From UBA4823 sp034436035 (GTDB lineage: Bacteria > Chloroflexota > Anaerolineae > Anaerolineales > UBA4823): a DNA stretch of 10,166 bases. A program made the position numbers and the translations under genes. The first letter of the stretch is position 1. The number at the start of each line of letters is the position of its first letter. The DNA is taken from NCBI GenBank assembly GCA_034436035.1, contig DAOTVW010000005.1:1-10166 (forward strand), read 5' to 3'. The notes beneath the pieces are model-generated. The model was not told the origin of the DNA and ran no database searches. It saw only the letters and a list, made by a program, of their open reading frames with translations. This document shows, piece after piece, positions 1-6,273 of this stretch.

Positions 1-497
1 CGAAAAGTCCTCACTGAGGGGGAGCGAAGCCAACGCGGGTTGAATGCCCCCTTTTTTGCGCGAGAAACAAACGGGCCCTCCAAGTACAGGCCAGCGATCC
101 CTGGTTCCGTCACCTCTGCTACTGCAGACATAGCCTGGCGCATACGATCCATTGGGGCCGGAATAATCGCCGCAAGGAGGGTCGTAGTGCCGTGAGCAGC
201 GTGGAAGGCCGTGATTGTCCTTATCACCTCTGGCTTTGCGTCCATGAAGTCGCCCCCGCCTCCTCCATGGGTGTGGAGATCGATGAACCCGGGAGCTACG
301 TACATCTCTGCCGCGTCAATGATTTCTACACCATCTATATGTAACTCCTTGCTTATTTGGGCGATCCGTCTCTCACGTAAAAGTAAGTCTCCTGTCCTCA
401 CCTCACCTACATCTGTTAGAACGAGTTTCCCTTTTTGAATTAAGAGCATATCGCTACAGGGCGTATTCTTCCTCACTCCGTCGATAAGCCTATGCAT
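1..497 (-). CDS. nagA: N-acetylglucosamine-6-phosphate deacetylase, N-terminal part (cut by window edge)
   Basis: NagA removes acetate from GlcNAc-6-phosphate in the cytosol, giving GlcN-6-phosphate for NagB. The minus strand reads open from an ATG at 497 to base 1, giving 165 codons; the remainder of the usual roughly 380 lies outside. Seen: an N-terminal strand region (MLLIQKGKLVLTD, residues 17-29), then APGFIDLHTHGGGG with the metal-binding HxH at H75 and H77, a TTTLLA stretch at 104-109, and LEGPF at 139-143 whose E140 is the expected metal ligand. The HxH pair is the two-metal form seen in Bacillus-type enzymes rather than the E. coli variant. The 497 start has a good AGGAG about 10 bases upstream and overlaps the preceding gene by 8 bp. 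A second in-frame ATG at 449 matches the usual family N-terminus but lacks a close Shine-Dalgarno. Identity is near certain; the exact start is less so. Confidence 0.93.
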   Translation of the reverse strand, partial: MHRLIDGVRKNTPCSDMLLIQKGKLVLTDVGEVRTGDLLLRERRIAQISKELHIDGVEIIDAAEMYVAPGFIDLHTHGGGGGDFMDAKPEVIRTITAFHAAHGTTTLLAAIIPAPMDRMRQAMSAVAEVTEPGIAGLYLEGPFVSRAKKGAFNPRWLRSPSVRTF

Positions 498-1785
498 TTG
501 TACAAAGCTCCTGTACTAATTTTTGCGATTCATTACTCAATACGACGAGAGCTCGATGATCAAATGGGCTGGCCAAAGCTTCGTACCATCCCTTTTCTAC
601 CGCCTCCTGGTCCGGAAAATAGCCTAGATAGCCATCTGTCAGTCCCATGACTGCTGAGTAAAATCCTACTGGTGTAAAGTCGCGTACAATTTTTGCGAAT
701 ATGTTAAACGGTTCGCCAGGAACACCAACTAAAATTCCATTGCCAACACGGATTCCTATAAGATCAGTTTGCACTCCACCAGACGCAAGAATTCCTCTCT
801 GCACTAAGTCTAGGAGGAGTTTTGCTCCCTCTATCCGGGTATGCGCGACGCGCAATTCACCGGGGGTTACACCAGGGCGCCGCATTAGGGCCTCGAGTTC
901 GGCTTGCCGCTCAGCCACAATACGTTGTACTTCTTCTACAGATGGGGTCGGTTTATAAGGTAACCAGCACTGACGACGGCGTATAGCGAAATCTGCTGAT
1001 GCAGTGGCATTTATTTGCTGAACAAGCCGAACTATAGCATCTGCTAGGATTTTTCCTAAGCGTTCTAGTTCAGCAAAATCCTGGCTTTGGCGGAAAAATC
1101 GTGTACTAATATCACCAGCAGCTCCGCAAGTCAGGGCTACCACTGTATTCCTGCCTAGTAAGTGCTCGGCAAGCGCGGCAGCGGCCCCCAGCAAGTCTCC
1201 AGACAAAAAGCGATTTTCTGGACCGAGAACGGTGGAATGAACTGGAAAGTTAGCAAGAATACCTTTCAAGGTATTCCCGGACTCCCAAAAGGCTACAACC
1301 CATAGAGTTTGATCAACAGCCCGGTGAGGATAGATACGGTGTCCTGCTATTCCATTAACTGTTACTGTACCTATTCCCACTTGAACTGGGCACATATTTT
1401 GAATTGCTTTTTTAATTGTGAATTTTATATTAGCAAAAGTTTTTTCCATAACATTCGCCGCTTGTTTCGCTAGAGGGGGAGTGTCAAATCCTGCCGGCCC
1501 AGAATGGGTATGAGTACAACTTATTACCACTTTCTCTGGAGGCAGATTTGTCATTGTTGCCACCTGAACTTTAATTTCATTGGCCCAATACTCATGCATG
1601 CCTAACAAATCCAAAATTATTAAACAACCCCGTTCTTGGCCGCACTTAAACACGAAACATCTAGCCCACAAGGGGTCATGAACGCCGAGAGAACAACCGG
1701 CACGGGCCATGTATCCGGCCATCGGTATTGAACCCGAAGGAGTAATCTCGGACTTCGCGACCCCCACTATTAGTTGTTTAGCCAT
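490..1785 (-). CDS. Neutral/alkaline ceramidase-fold (N-terminal domain) hydrolase, probable cytosolic amidase
   Basis: The 431-residue protein resembles the catalytic domain of neutral ceramidases, zinc amidases that cleave the N-acyl bond of ceramide. Seen: start MAKQLIVGVAKSEITPSG, GYMARAG at 24-30, CTHTHSGPAGF at 90-100 with H92/H94, NFPVHSTVL at 179-187 with H183, SGDLLG at 195-200, GAAGDIS at 221-227, PGEPF at 356-360 with E358, and DGYLGYF at 384-390. By family knowledge, a His of the HTHS motif, H183, E358 and a Tyr near 386-389 correspond to the zinc ligands, and S227 to the active-site Ser. It lacks a signal peptide and the C-terminal domain of true ceramidases (about 650-700 residues), so ceramide is an unlikely substrate. 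It overlaps the kinase by 16 bp and nagA by 8 bp. No clear Shine-Dalgarno precedes the ATG, so translation probably couples to the kinase. I infer an N-acyl or ester hydrolase acting on an amino sugar or its phosphate; this is unproven. Confidence 0.8.
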   Translation of the reverse strand: MAKQLIVGVAKSEITPSGSIPMAGYMARAGCSLGVHDPLWARCFVFKCGQERGCLIILDLLGMHEYWANEIKVQVATMTNLPPEKVVISCTHTHSGPAGFDTPPLAKQAANVMEKTFANIKFTIKKAIQNMCPVQVGIGTVTVNGIAGHRIYPHRAVDQTLWVVAFWESGNTLKGILANFPVHSTVLGPENRFLSGDLLGAAAALAEHLLGRNTVVALTCGAAGDISTRFFRQSQDFAELERLGKILADAIVRLVQQINATASADFAIRRRQCWLPYKPTPSVEEVQRIVAERQAELEALMRRPGVTPGELRVAHTRIEGAKLLLDLVQRGILASGGVQTDLIGIRVGNGILVGVPGEPFNIFAKIVRDFTPVGFYSAVMGLTDGYLGYFPDQEAVEKGWYEALASPFDHRALVVLSNESQKLVQELCTNA

Positions 1786-2735
1786 TTTATTTTTTCTAAT
1801 TCATTTTTTAAATTATTTAAAAATTCATCGTTTGGTCGAAGATTGAGCATCTTCAGTGCTAAAAAGATAGCACCAACCACTGGTGGAAAACAAGGAGATT
1901 TTATCTTAGCTAAAGGGGCGCCCTTGTAAAGGGTTTCGGTGAAAGGCTCAAGGATCCAGTGACCCGCGCGGAAAACGCCGCCAGCCGGGTAAATTGTGAA
2001 CGTCTGGTCAATTTTCCCAAGTTTTTGAAGCGCAACGATGGCTGTCTCAGCCAAAGTCCTGCCGGCCCAGGCAAGGATCTCTTGAGCTACCTTGTCTCCT
2101 TCTTCAGCGGCTTCGGCAACCAGCTTTGAAAGAGCTGCGATCTCTGCTCTTGGCAGTCCATCATCTTGATATATCTTTTCCAACAGCTCGTGTAATGTAG
2201 CGCAACCAAAATATAACAAAACTTTCTCGCGGAGTATTGTAGGCATTCCTCGGCCATCTTCGGCGCGAAATACTTGTTTAAGTGCTTGCCGACCAATAGA
2301 GTAACCCGCTCCTTCATCGTCGATAATGTATCCCCAACCCCCGACCCGCACCTCATTTCCAGCTTCGTCGATACCATAGGTGTTAGCACCAGTGCCAGCG
2401 TAGACCAAAATCCCTGGCTGACCTAGCGAAGCTCCAGCCAAGGCGATTTTCATGTCGTCACAAATGTATAAATGCTTTGGATTAACATATTTTTTAACGA
2501 TAGTTTCTACAATTTGTTCTCGCAGAATTCCTGCTTTCCCAAAGCACAGGCTTTCTACAGAAGGATAAGTCACGTCAGGAAAAGCCGAGCGGAAAATTTT
2601 TTCGCAAGCATTTTGAAGTTGAATAATTTTGTGATTTGAAGGCCCCCCCACTCCATATCCCAATATGTGGCCATTTTCGTTAACAACTAAGCATCGCGTG
2701 CTACTAGCCCCCGCATCTACACCTACAATACGCAT
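1770..2735 (-). CDS. BadF/BadG/BcrA/BcrD-family sugar kinase, probable N-acetylglucosamine kinase
   Basis: Predicted ATP-dependent amino-sugar kinase of the ASKHA fold, phosphorylating the imported sugar at C6 to supply NagA. The 321 residues begin MRIVGVDAGASSTRCLV, the first phosphate loop with D7. CDDMKIALAGA at 92-102 carries the likely catalytic Asp of the kinase branch. VYAGTGANTYG at 111-121 is the second phosphate loop. GGWGYIIDDEGAGYSIG at 132-148 is typical of the GlcNAc-kinase branch, and YPAGGVFRAG at 249-258 is the adenosine-side motif. None of the iron-sulfur cysteine pattern of the benzoyl-CoA reductase activators is evident. The gene starts 12 bp after the SIS gene with GGAAGGG as ribosome site and overlaps the ceramidase-fold gene by 16 bp. 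GlcNAc is the best guess because of nagA and nagB; GalNAc, MurNAc or another N-acyl hexosamine is possible. Confidence 0.87.
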   Translation of the reverse strand: MRIVGVDAGASSTRCLVVNENGHILGYGVGGPSNHKIIQLQNACEKIFRSAFPDVTYPSVESLCFGKAGILREQIVETIVKKYVNPKHLYICDDMKIALAGASLGQPGILVYAGTGANTYGIDEAGNEVRVGGWGYIIDDEGAGYSIGRQALKQVFRAEDGRGMPTILREKVLLYFGCATLHELLEKIYQDDGLPRAEIAALSKLVAEAAEEGDKVAQEILAWAGRTLAETAIVALQKLGKIDQTFTIYPAGGVFRAGHWILEPFTETLYKGAPLAKIKSPCFPPVVGAIFLALKMLNLRPNDEFLNNLKNELEKIKWLNN

Positions 2736-2747
2736 ATTACCCTTCCT

Positions 2748-3464
2748 TTACCAAGCCAGGCGGTGACGGTATTTCGCCTCTAAAGCTTGATTATGTTCAT
2801 CTGCACCATCTAGGTTTTGGCTCATTAAAATAGGGGGTACCCCGCCTCGTTTTATAATCTCCTCTATTACTTGAAGGACAAGCATATTGGCAAGTAAAGC
2901 CCCCAACACGGTGGAAGCAGGCCCCGCCTTTTGACCTAGCCCCGGCACCTCTATCAAAGCGTCCCCAAAAGGAACACCGGTATCTAGAGTAAGGTCCACC
3001 ACCTCGAACAAACGTTTCCCTGAGGAGTGGCGGGAAGAAACAAGTCGCGAGTACTCTACTGAAGTGATGGCAATCGTAAACAGCCCGTGTGCCTTGGCTT
3101 CCATAGCGATCTCGATTGGAAGGGGATTGCGCCCCGAAGTGGACACCACAATCATTACTTCGCCGGCCTGCAAGCCGTATCGCTTCCCATAATGCTCAAG
3201 CAGGACCCTTCCATAGCCTTGAACTCGCTCGGCCATGCCTTCTGTAGGATCGTGAACCAAATTGACAGGGACCAGCCCACCAGCCCGTTGAACAAGTTCC
3301 TTGCCAATCATCGCGGAATGACCACTGCCGAATACGTGAAGGATGCCTCCTTTCATTAAAGAGTCAGCAATTTTTGCAGCGGCTTCTTCAATTTTAGCAG
3401 ATTGGGTTTCAATAATTTTATTTATTAACGATGTTATATTGCGGATATATCCTTCTTTAAGCAT
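2748..3464 (-). CDS. SIS-domain sugar-phosphate-binding protein (UPF0309-like)
   Basis: A 238-residue single SIS (sugar isomerase) domain protein, a fold that binds phosphosugars and either isomerises or deaminates them, cleaves ethers, or senses them. Seen: an N-terminal helix, then HVFGSGHSAMIGKEL at 43-57, VSTSGRNPLPIEIAM at 107-121 as the Ser-rich phosphate-binding loop, and a C-terminal SQNLDGADEHN at 215-225. The last motif and the length recall the uncharacterised UPF0309 group rather than MurQ etherases or the two-domain GlmS type. It overlaps the Gfo/Idh/MocA gene by 8 bp and precedes the kinase by 12 bp, so it belongs to the same operon. Since nagB already supplies a deaminase, this protein probably does another step on the phosphosugar, such as isomerisation or lactyl-ether removal. 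The specific reaction cannot be read from the sequence. Confidence 0.85.
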   Translation of the reverse strand: MLKEGYIRNITSLINKIIETQSAKIEEAAAKIADSLMKGGILHVFGSGHSAMIGKELVQRAGGLVPVNLVHDPTEGMAERVQGYGRVLLEHYGKRYGLQAGEVMIVVSTSGRNPLPIEIAMEAKAHGLFTIAITSVEYSRLVSSRHSSGKRLFEVVDLTLDTGVPFGDALIEVPGLGQKAGPASTVLGALLANMLVLQVIEEIIKRGGVPPILMSQNLDGADEHNQALEAKYRHRLAW

Positions 3465-4476
3465 TGTTCCCTTTCACCTTAATCACAGCTCCACCTGAAT
3501 CGGCGGCGATGTGTACAGCTTCAAGTACTCGCGTATTAGCCAATCCGTCTTCTACAGTGGCTTCGGGCTCTCTGTTTTCCAAAAGAGCATCGATGAACTC
3601 TTCGAAACTAAACGCTAACTGTCCACGTGGTTTTCTATTGACATCGATGTCTATTGTCCCTAAGTGCTGATATTTCGTTCCCGCCAGGTGTACCATCTGA
3701 TCGTGCGTGTTGATGTGTATGCATCCCTTTGTACCAATGATTTGGAATTTAAAATCTATAATAAAAGGAAAGGATTCAGGAAGAATCCAGCCGCTTTCCA
3801 AAACAGCTATGGCACCATTTTCAAAACGCACTACAGCATAGAGATTGTCGTAGGTGTCGATTTGGTACTCCTGTTTCAAAACTTTTTTTTGACCTATCCC
3901 AAAAACCTCAACAGCCTCCGACCCGATAAACCATCGAGCTAGATCAAAGGTGTGAGACATAAGGAACCAACCAGGAGAAGTTTGGCTAGCCCATTTGAGC
4001 ATCTTAGTAGGCACAAAAATTGTATCGTTCAATCTTGCATAAATCGAGATGACCTCACCAATTTCGCCCTCTTCCACGGCCTTTTTAGCGGCTACGAATG
4101 GTGGATTCCACCGATTACAAAATGACACTTTAGCCTTAACACCGCTCTTGCGAACCGCTTGAACAATTTGCTCAGCTTCAGCAGTCGAAGTCGCTAAAGG
4201 CTTTTCAATGAGTAGGTTGAAGCCCCTTTCTGCGGCGCGTACAGCGGGTTCAGTGTGAGCAAAGTCTGGAGTGGCAATATATACGAAGTCCATATCGAGA
4301 TCTAGAAACCCTGAGAGCTCAGTAAATCCTTGCACTTGGTATTGCTGACATACTTGTTTGACTTTTTGCTTATCAATGTCGCAAACCCCCACAATCCTAA
4401 TTCGGGGATCGTTTGCCATCAGACGCAAGTATTTTTGCCCTAACAGGCCCAGCCCTACTACTCCTGCCCTTAACAT
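3457..4476 (-). CDS. Gfo/Idh/MocA-family NAD(P)-dependent oxidoreductase
   Basis: A 339-residue dehydrogenase-like protein. The Rossmann domain opens with AGVVGLGLLGQKYLR (GxGxxG at 8-13), has an acidic cofactor-ribose site at DID (33-35), and IATPDFAHTE around 67-76. EKPLAT at 91-96 carries the family's catalytic Lys92. The C-terminal sheet domain has SHTFDLARWF at 174-183 with H175 and D178. The Asp that usually lies four residues before this His appears to be Phe171, so the active site may be altered. The reading frame is open up to 4713, but those extra codons lie inside the permease gene. The ATG at 4476 follows a strong AAAGGAGGGG and matches the family N-terminus, so I chose it. It starts 20 bp after the second permease and overlaps the SIS gene by 8 bp. 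It may oxidise the sugar or act as a redox-assisted glycosidase or epimerase (GH109-like enzymes belong to this superfamily); the substrate is unknown. Confidence 0.88.
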   Translation of the reverse strand: MLRAGVVGLGLLGQKYLRLMANDPRIRIVGVCDIDKQKVKQVCQQYQVQGFTELSGFLDLDMDFVYIATPDFAHTEPAVRAAERGFNLLIEKPLATSTAEAEQIVQAVRKSGVKAKVSFCNRWNPPFVAAKKAVEEGEIGEVISIYARLNDTIFVPTKMLKWASQTSPGWFLMSHTFDLARWFIGSEAVEVFGIGQKKVLKQEYQIDTYDNLYAVVRFENGAIAVLESGWILPESFPFIIDFKFQIIGTKGCIHINTHDQMVHLAGTKYQHLGTIDIDVNRKPRGQLAFSFEEFIDALLENREPEATVEDGLANTRVLEAVHIAADSGGAVIKVKGNNA

Positions 4477-4490
4477 AGCCCCTCCTTTAT
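4477..4490 (-). promoter_or_regulatory. Strong ribosome binding site deciding the oxidoreductase start
   Basis: On the minus strand AAAGGAGGGG sits about 3 to 5 bases before the ATG at 4476, in the 20-bp gap after the second permease gene. It is a near-ideal Shine-Dalgarno and supports this start over the longer open frame that would overlap the permease. Confidence 0.8.
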
Positions 4491-4496
4491 TTTTAT

Positions 4497-5324
4497 TTAC
4501 TTCTCCACTTCTAGAAGCCCAAAGGTTAATCCTTGAATAATATATCGACGAACCACCAACGTGAGGAGTAATACTGGCAATATTCCCATGGTAGTAGTGG
4601 CAGTCAACGGCCCCCACTCCACACCCCGAATGCCCATGAACCGGGACAAAGTTGTAGGCCAAGTTCGCGCCTGGAAAGCCGTGAGAAACATAGCATAAGT
4701 AAATTCGCTCCACGCATAAATAAACACAAATACGGTCGTAGCGAATAAACCACCCGCGGCAACAGGTAACGTGATATGCAAGAATGCCCCTAGGCGACTA
4801 CAACCATCAAGCATTGCAGCTTCTTCGAGACTTTCAGGAATACTTTTGAAGAAACCGCTCATCATAAGGACTGTAAATGTTATTGCTAAAAGATGATAAG
4901 CCATAATTAATATCCATACAGTATCAAATAAATGTAATATTTTGCTTATTATGAGTAATGGGAAAATTAAAGAAATGGGTGGTATGTACCGAACCATAAT
5001 AAACAAGGTGAGCACCGTCATTCGAAAGGGAAAACGAAACCGCGCAATAGCATATGCGGCGAGTGACCCGATAAACAAGGAAGAAACAGTTGTTACTCCC
5101 GCTACCACCATGCTTATTCCCATTCTAGATAGTACTCCTGTAGATAGCGCAGCTTTATACCCATCCAAGGAAGGAGTGAATATCCACTTAGAGGGATCAT
5201 ATACGTACACGCGTGGTTTCAGTGAAGTAGCTACTGTGTAATAAACAGGGAAAAGATACCAAACAAAAACCCCTATACACAAGAAGACTAATGCCATGCT
5301 GCTGAATAACTTTTGTATCTTCAT
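4497..5324 (-). CDS. Carbohydrate ABC transporter permease, MalG type
   Basis: A 275-residue inner-membrane permease of the carbohydrate-uptake type 1 family. Seen: an N-terminal membrane segment (residues 9-30), the periplasmic stretch SLKPRVYVYDPSKWIF typical of MalG-like proteins, several further hydrophobic segments (about 68-94, 103-125, 135-156, 191-210, 243-258), and the cytoplasmic EAA loop EEAAMLDGCSRLGAF at 167-181 followed by HITLP, which contacts the ATPase. It ends with the short FGLLEVEK tail. Its ATG overlaps the stop of the preceding permease by 4 bp (ATGA), a classic coupled pair. It forms the transmembrane channel together with that permease for the binding protein encoded upstream. 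The family is certain; the sugar carried is inferred from context. Confidence 0.94.
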   Translation of the reverse strand: MKIQKLFSSMALVFLCIGVFVWYLFPVYYTVATSLKPRVYVYDPSKWIFTPSLDGYKAALSTGVLSRMGISMVVAGVTTVSSLFIGSLAAYAIARFRFPFRMTVLTLFIMVRYIPPISLIFPLLIISKILHLFDTVWILIMAYHLLAITFTVLMMSGFFKSIPESLEEAAMLDGCSRLGAFLHITLPVAAGGLFATTVFVFIYAWSEFTYAMFLTAFQARTWPTTLSRFMGIRGVEWGPLTATTTMGILPVLLLTLVVRRYIIQGLTFGLLEVEK

Positions 5325-6193
5325 TTGAACTGCCTCCTCAGCAATCGAATTGGGCCGTAAGAAACAATCAAAGCGAGTATGCTAAGAATTAGTGCATACA
5401 CAGAGCCTTCACCGAGCATTCCTCTTGCTATGCCAATTCGATATGCAGCCAGACTGAGTAAAGAGGTAGCAGAGCCCGGTCCTCCTGTAGTCATTATGAA
5501 GATGTGATCAAAAGCATGTAGTGATGCGACTAGTTGAAGAATACAAGCCATAAGTATTACAGGGAAAAGAAGTGGCAACATTATATGTCGAATTTGTTGT
5601 AAGAAGTTCGCCCCGTCAATGGAGGCAGCCTCAAATAATTCCTTCGGTAGCGCCTCCATTGCAGCCAGACAGACAAGCCCCATGAAACCGCTCGATCGCC
5701 ATATGTCCACAAGTATTACAGCGAAAAGAGCAGGAGAAGCTGCTCCAAGCCAGTTGATTCTAACCTGAAATAAGTTAGCCAAAAAATAATTTAAGACACC
5801 AAACTCCGTGTTAAAAATCAACTTCCACATAACCCCTGCTGCTAACATGGGAATAACTTGCGGCACAATTATTGCAGCGACAAAAATTGGTTTTAATCTA
5901 GGGCTACGGTTTACCACGATAAGTGCTACGCAAAAGCCGACTAGTAGAGCTCCCACAGTTACGATTATTGGATAGGCAAAACTCAAGAATAGACTTTGAA
6001 GAGTTTCAGGGCGTGAAAACACGCGCGTGAAGTTCTGAAACCCAACGAATTGTCTTTCTGACCACGACACCCCGGAGGGCAGAGACAAGAAACACAGGTA
6101 AAAAAGTAGGCTAAAACAAGCGATGCTTAATAAAACCACTGCAACCGTAGCGGGCGTGACAGCCCAAATTGCAAACCTAATTTCTTTTTTCAC
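5321..6193 (-). CDS. Carbohydrate ABC transporter permease, MalF type
   Basis: A 290-residue permease, partner of the MalG-type protein. Seen: a basic start (MKKEIRFAIW), a first membrane segment at about 10-37, SWSERQFVGFQNFTRVF at 44-60, the EAA loop EAASIDGANFLQQIRHI at 188-204 followed by MLP, and MTTGGPGSAT at 234-243, a hallmark of MalF/UgpA-like proteins. The frame stays open up to a GTG at 6241, but that codon lies in the loop of a strong hairpin and would add 16 atypical residues. I chose the GTG at 6193, which gives the usual short basic N-terminus; its ribosome site (GTAGGT) is only moderate. The stop overlaps the next permease start by 4 bp. No ATPase gene accompanies the pair in this window, so a shared MsmX/MalK-type ATPase encoded elsewhere is implied. 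Confidence 0.92.
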   Translation of the reverse strand: MKKEIRFAIWAVTPATVAVVLLSIACFSLLFYLCFLSLPSGVSWSERQFVGFQNFTRVFSRPETLQSLFLSFAYPIIVTVGALLVGFCVALIVVNRSPRLKPIFVAAIIVPQVIPMLAAGVMWKLIFNTEFGVLNYFLANLFQVRINWLGAASPALFAVILVDIWRSSGFMGLVCLAAMEALPKELFEAASIDGANFLQQIRHIMLPLLFPVILMACILQLVASLHAFDHIFIMTTGGPGSATSLLSLAAYRIGIARGMLGEGSVYALILSILALIVSYGPIRLLRRQFK

Positions 6194-6222
6194 GTTAGCT
6201 ATACCTACGGAGTGCTTACCAC

Positions 6223-6267
6223 AAAGAACGGGGCAGGTCACCTTTAAGTAACCTGCCCCGTTTCTTT
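6223..6267 (-). terminator. Intercistronic hairpin between binding-protein and permease genes
   Basis: AACGGGGCAGGT (6227-6238) and ACCTGCCCCGTT (6251-6262) are perfect 12-bp complements with a 12-base loop. The stem extends by four more pairs after one bulged base. It lies 7 bases past the binding-protein stop. The downstream flank on the transcribed strand (TTCTTTGTGG) is only modestly U-rich, so it probably acts as a partial terminator or RNA-stabilising element. Such an element would make binding protein in excess of the permeases. Confidence 0.75.
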
Positions 6268-6273
6268 ACAGCT

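Noticed and set aside
211..438. 75-codon frame on the plus strand
   Set aside because: It is antisense to nagA, whose HxH and LEGP motifs are read on the other strand. The product is Pro/Ser-rich with no family look.
4477..4713. N-terminal extension of the oxidoreductase to 4713
   Set aside because: It lies inside the MalG-type permease gene. The Rossmann motif begins right at the ATG of 4476, which has a strong ribosome site.
6194..6241. Earlier GTG start of the MalF-type permease
   Set aside because: It lies in the loop of the 12-bp hairpin and adds residues unlike permease N-termini. The GTG at 6193 gives the usual basic start.
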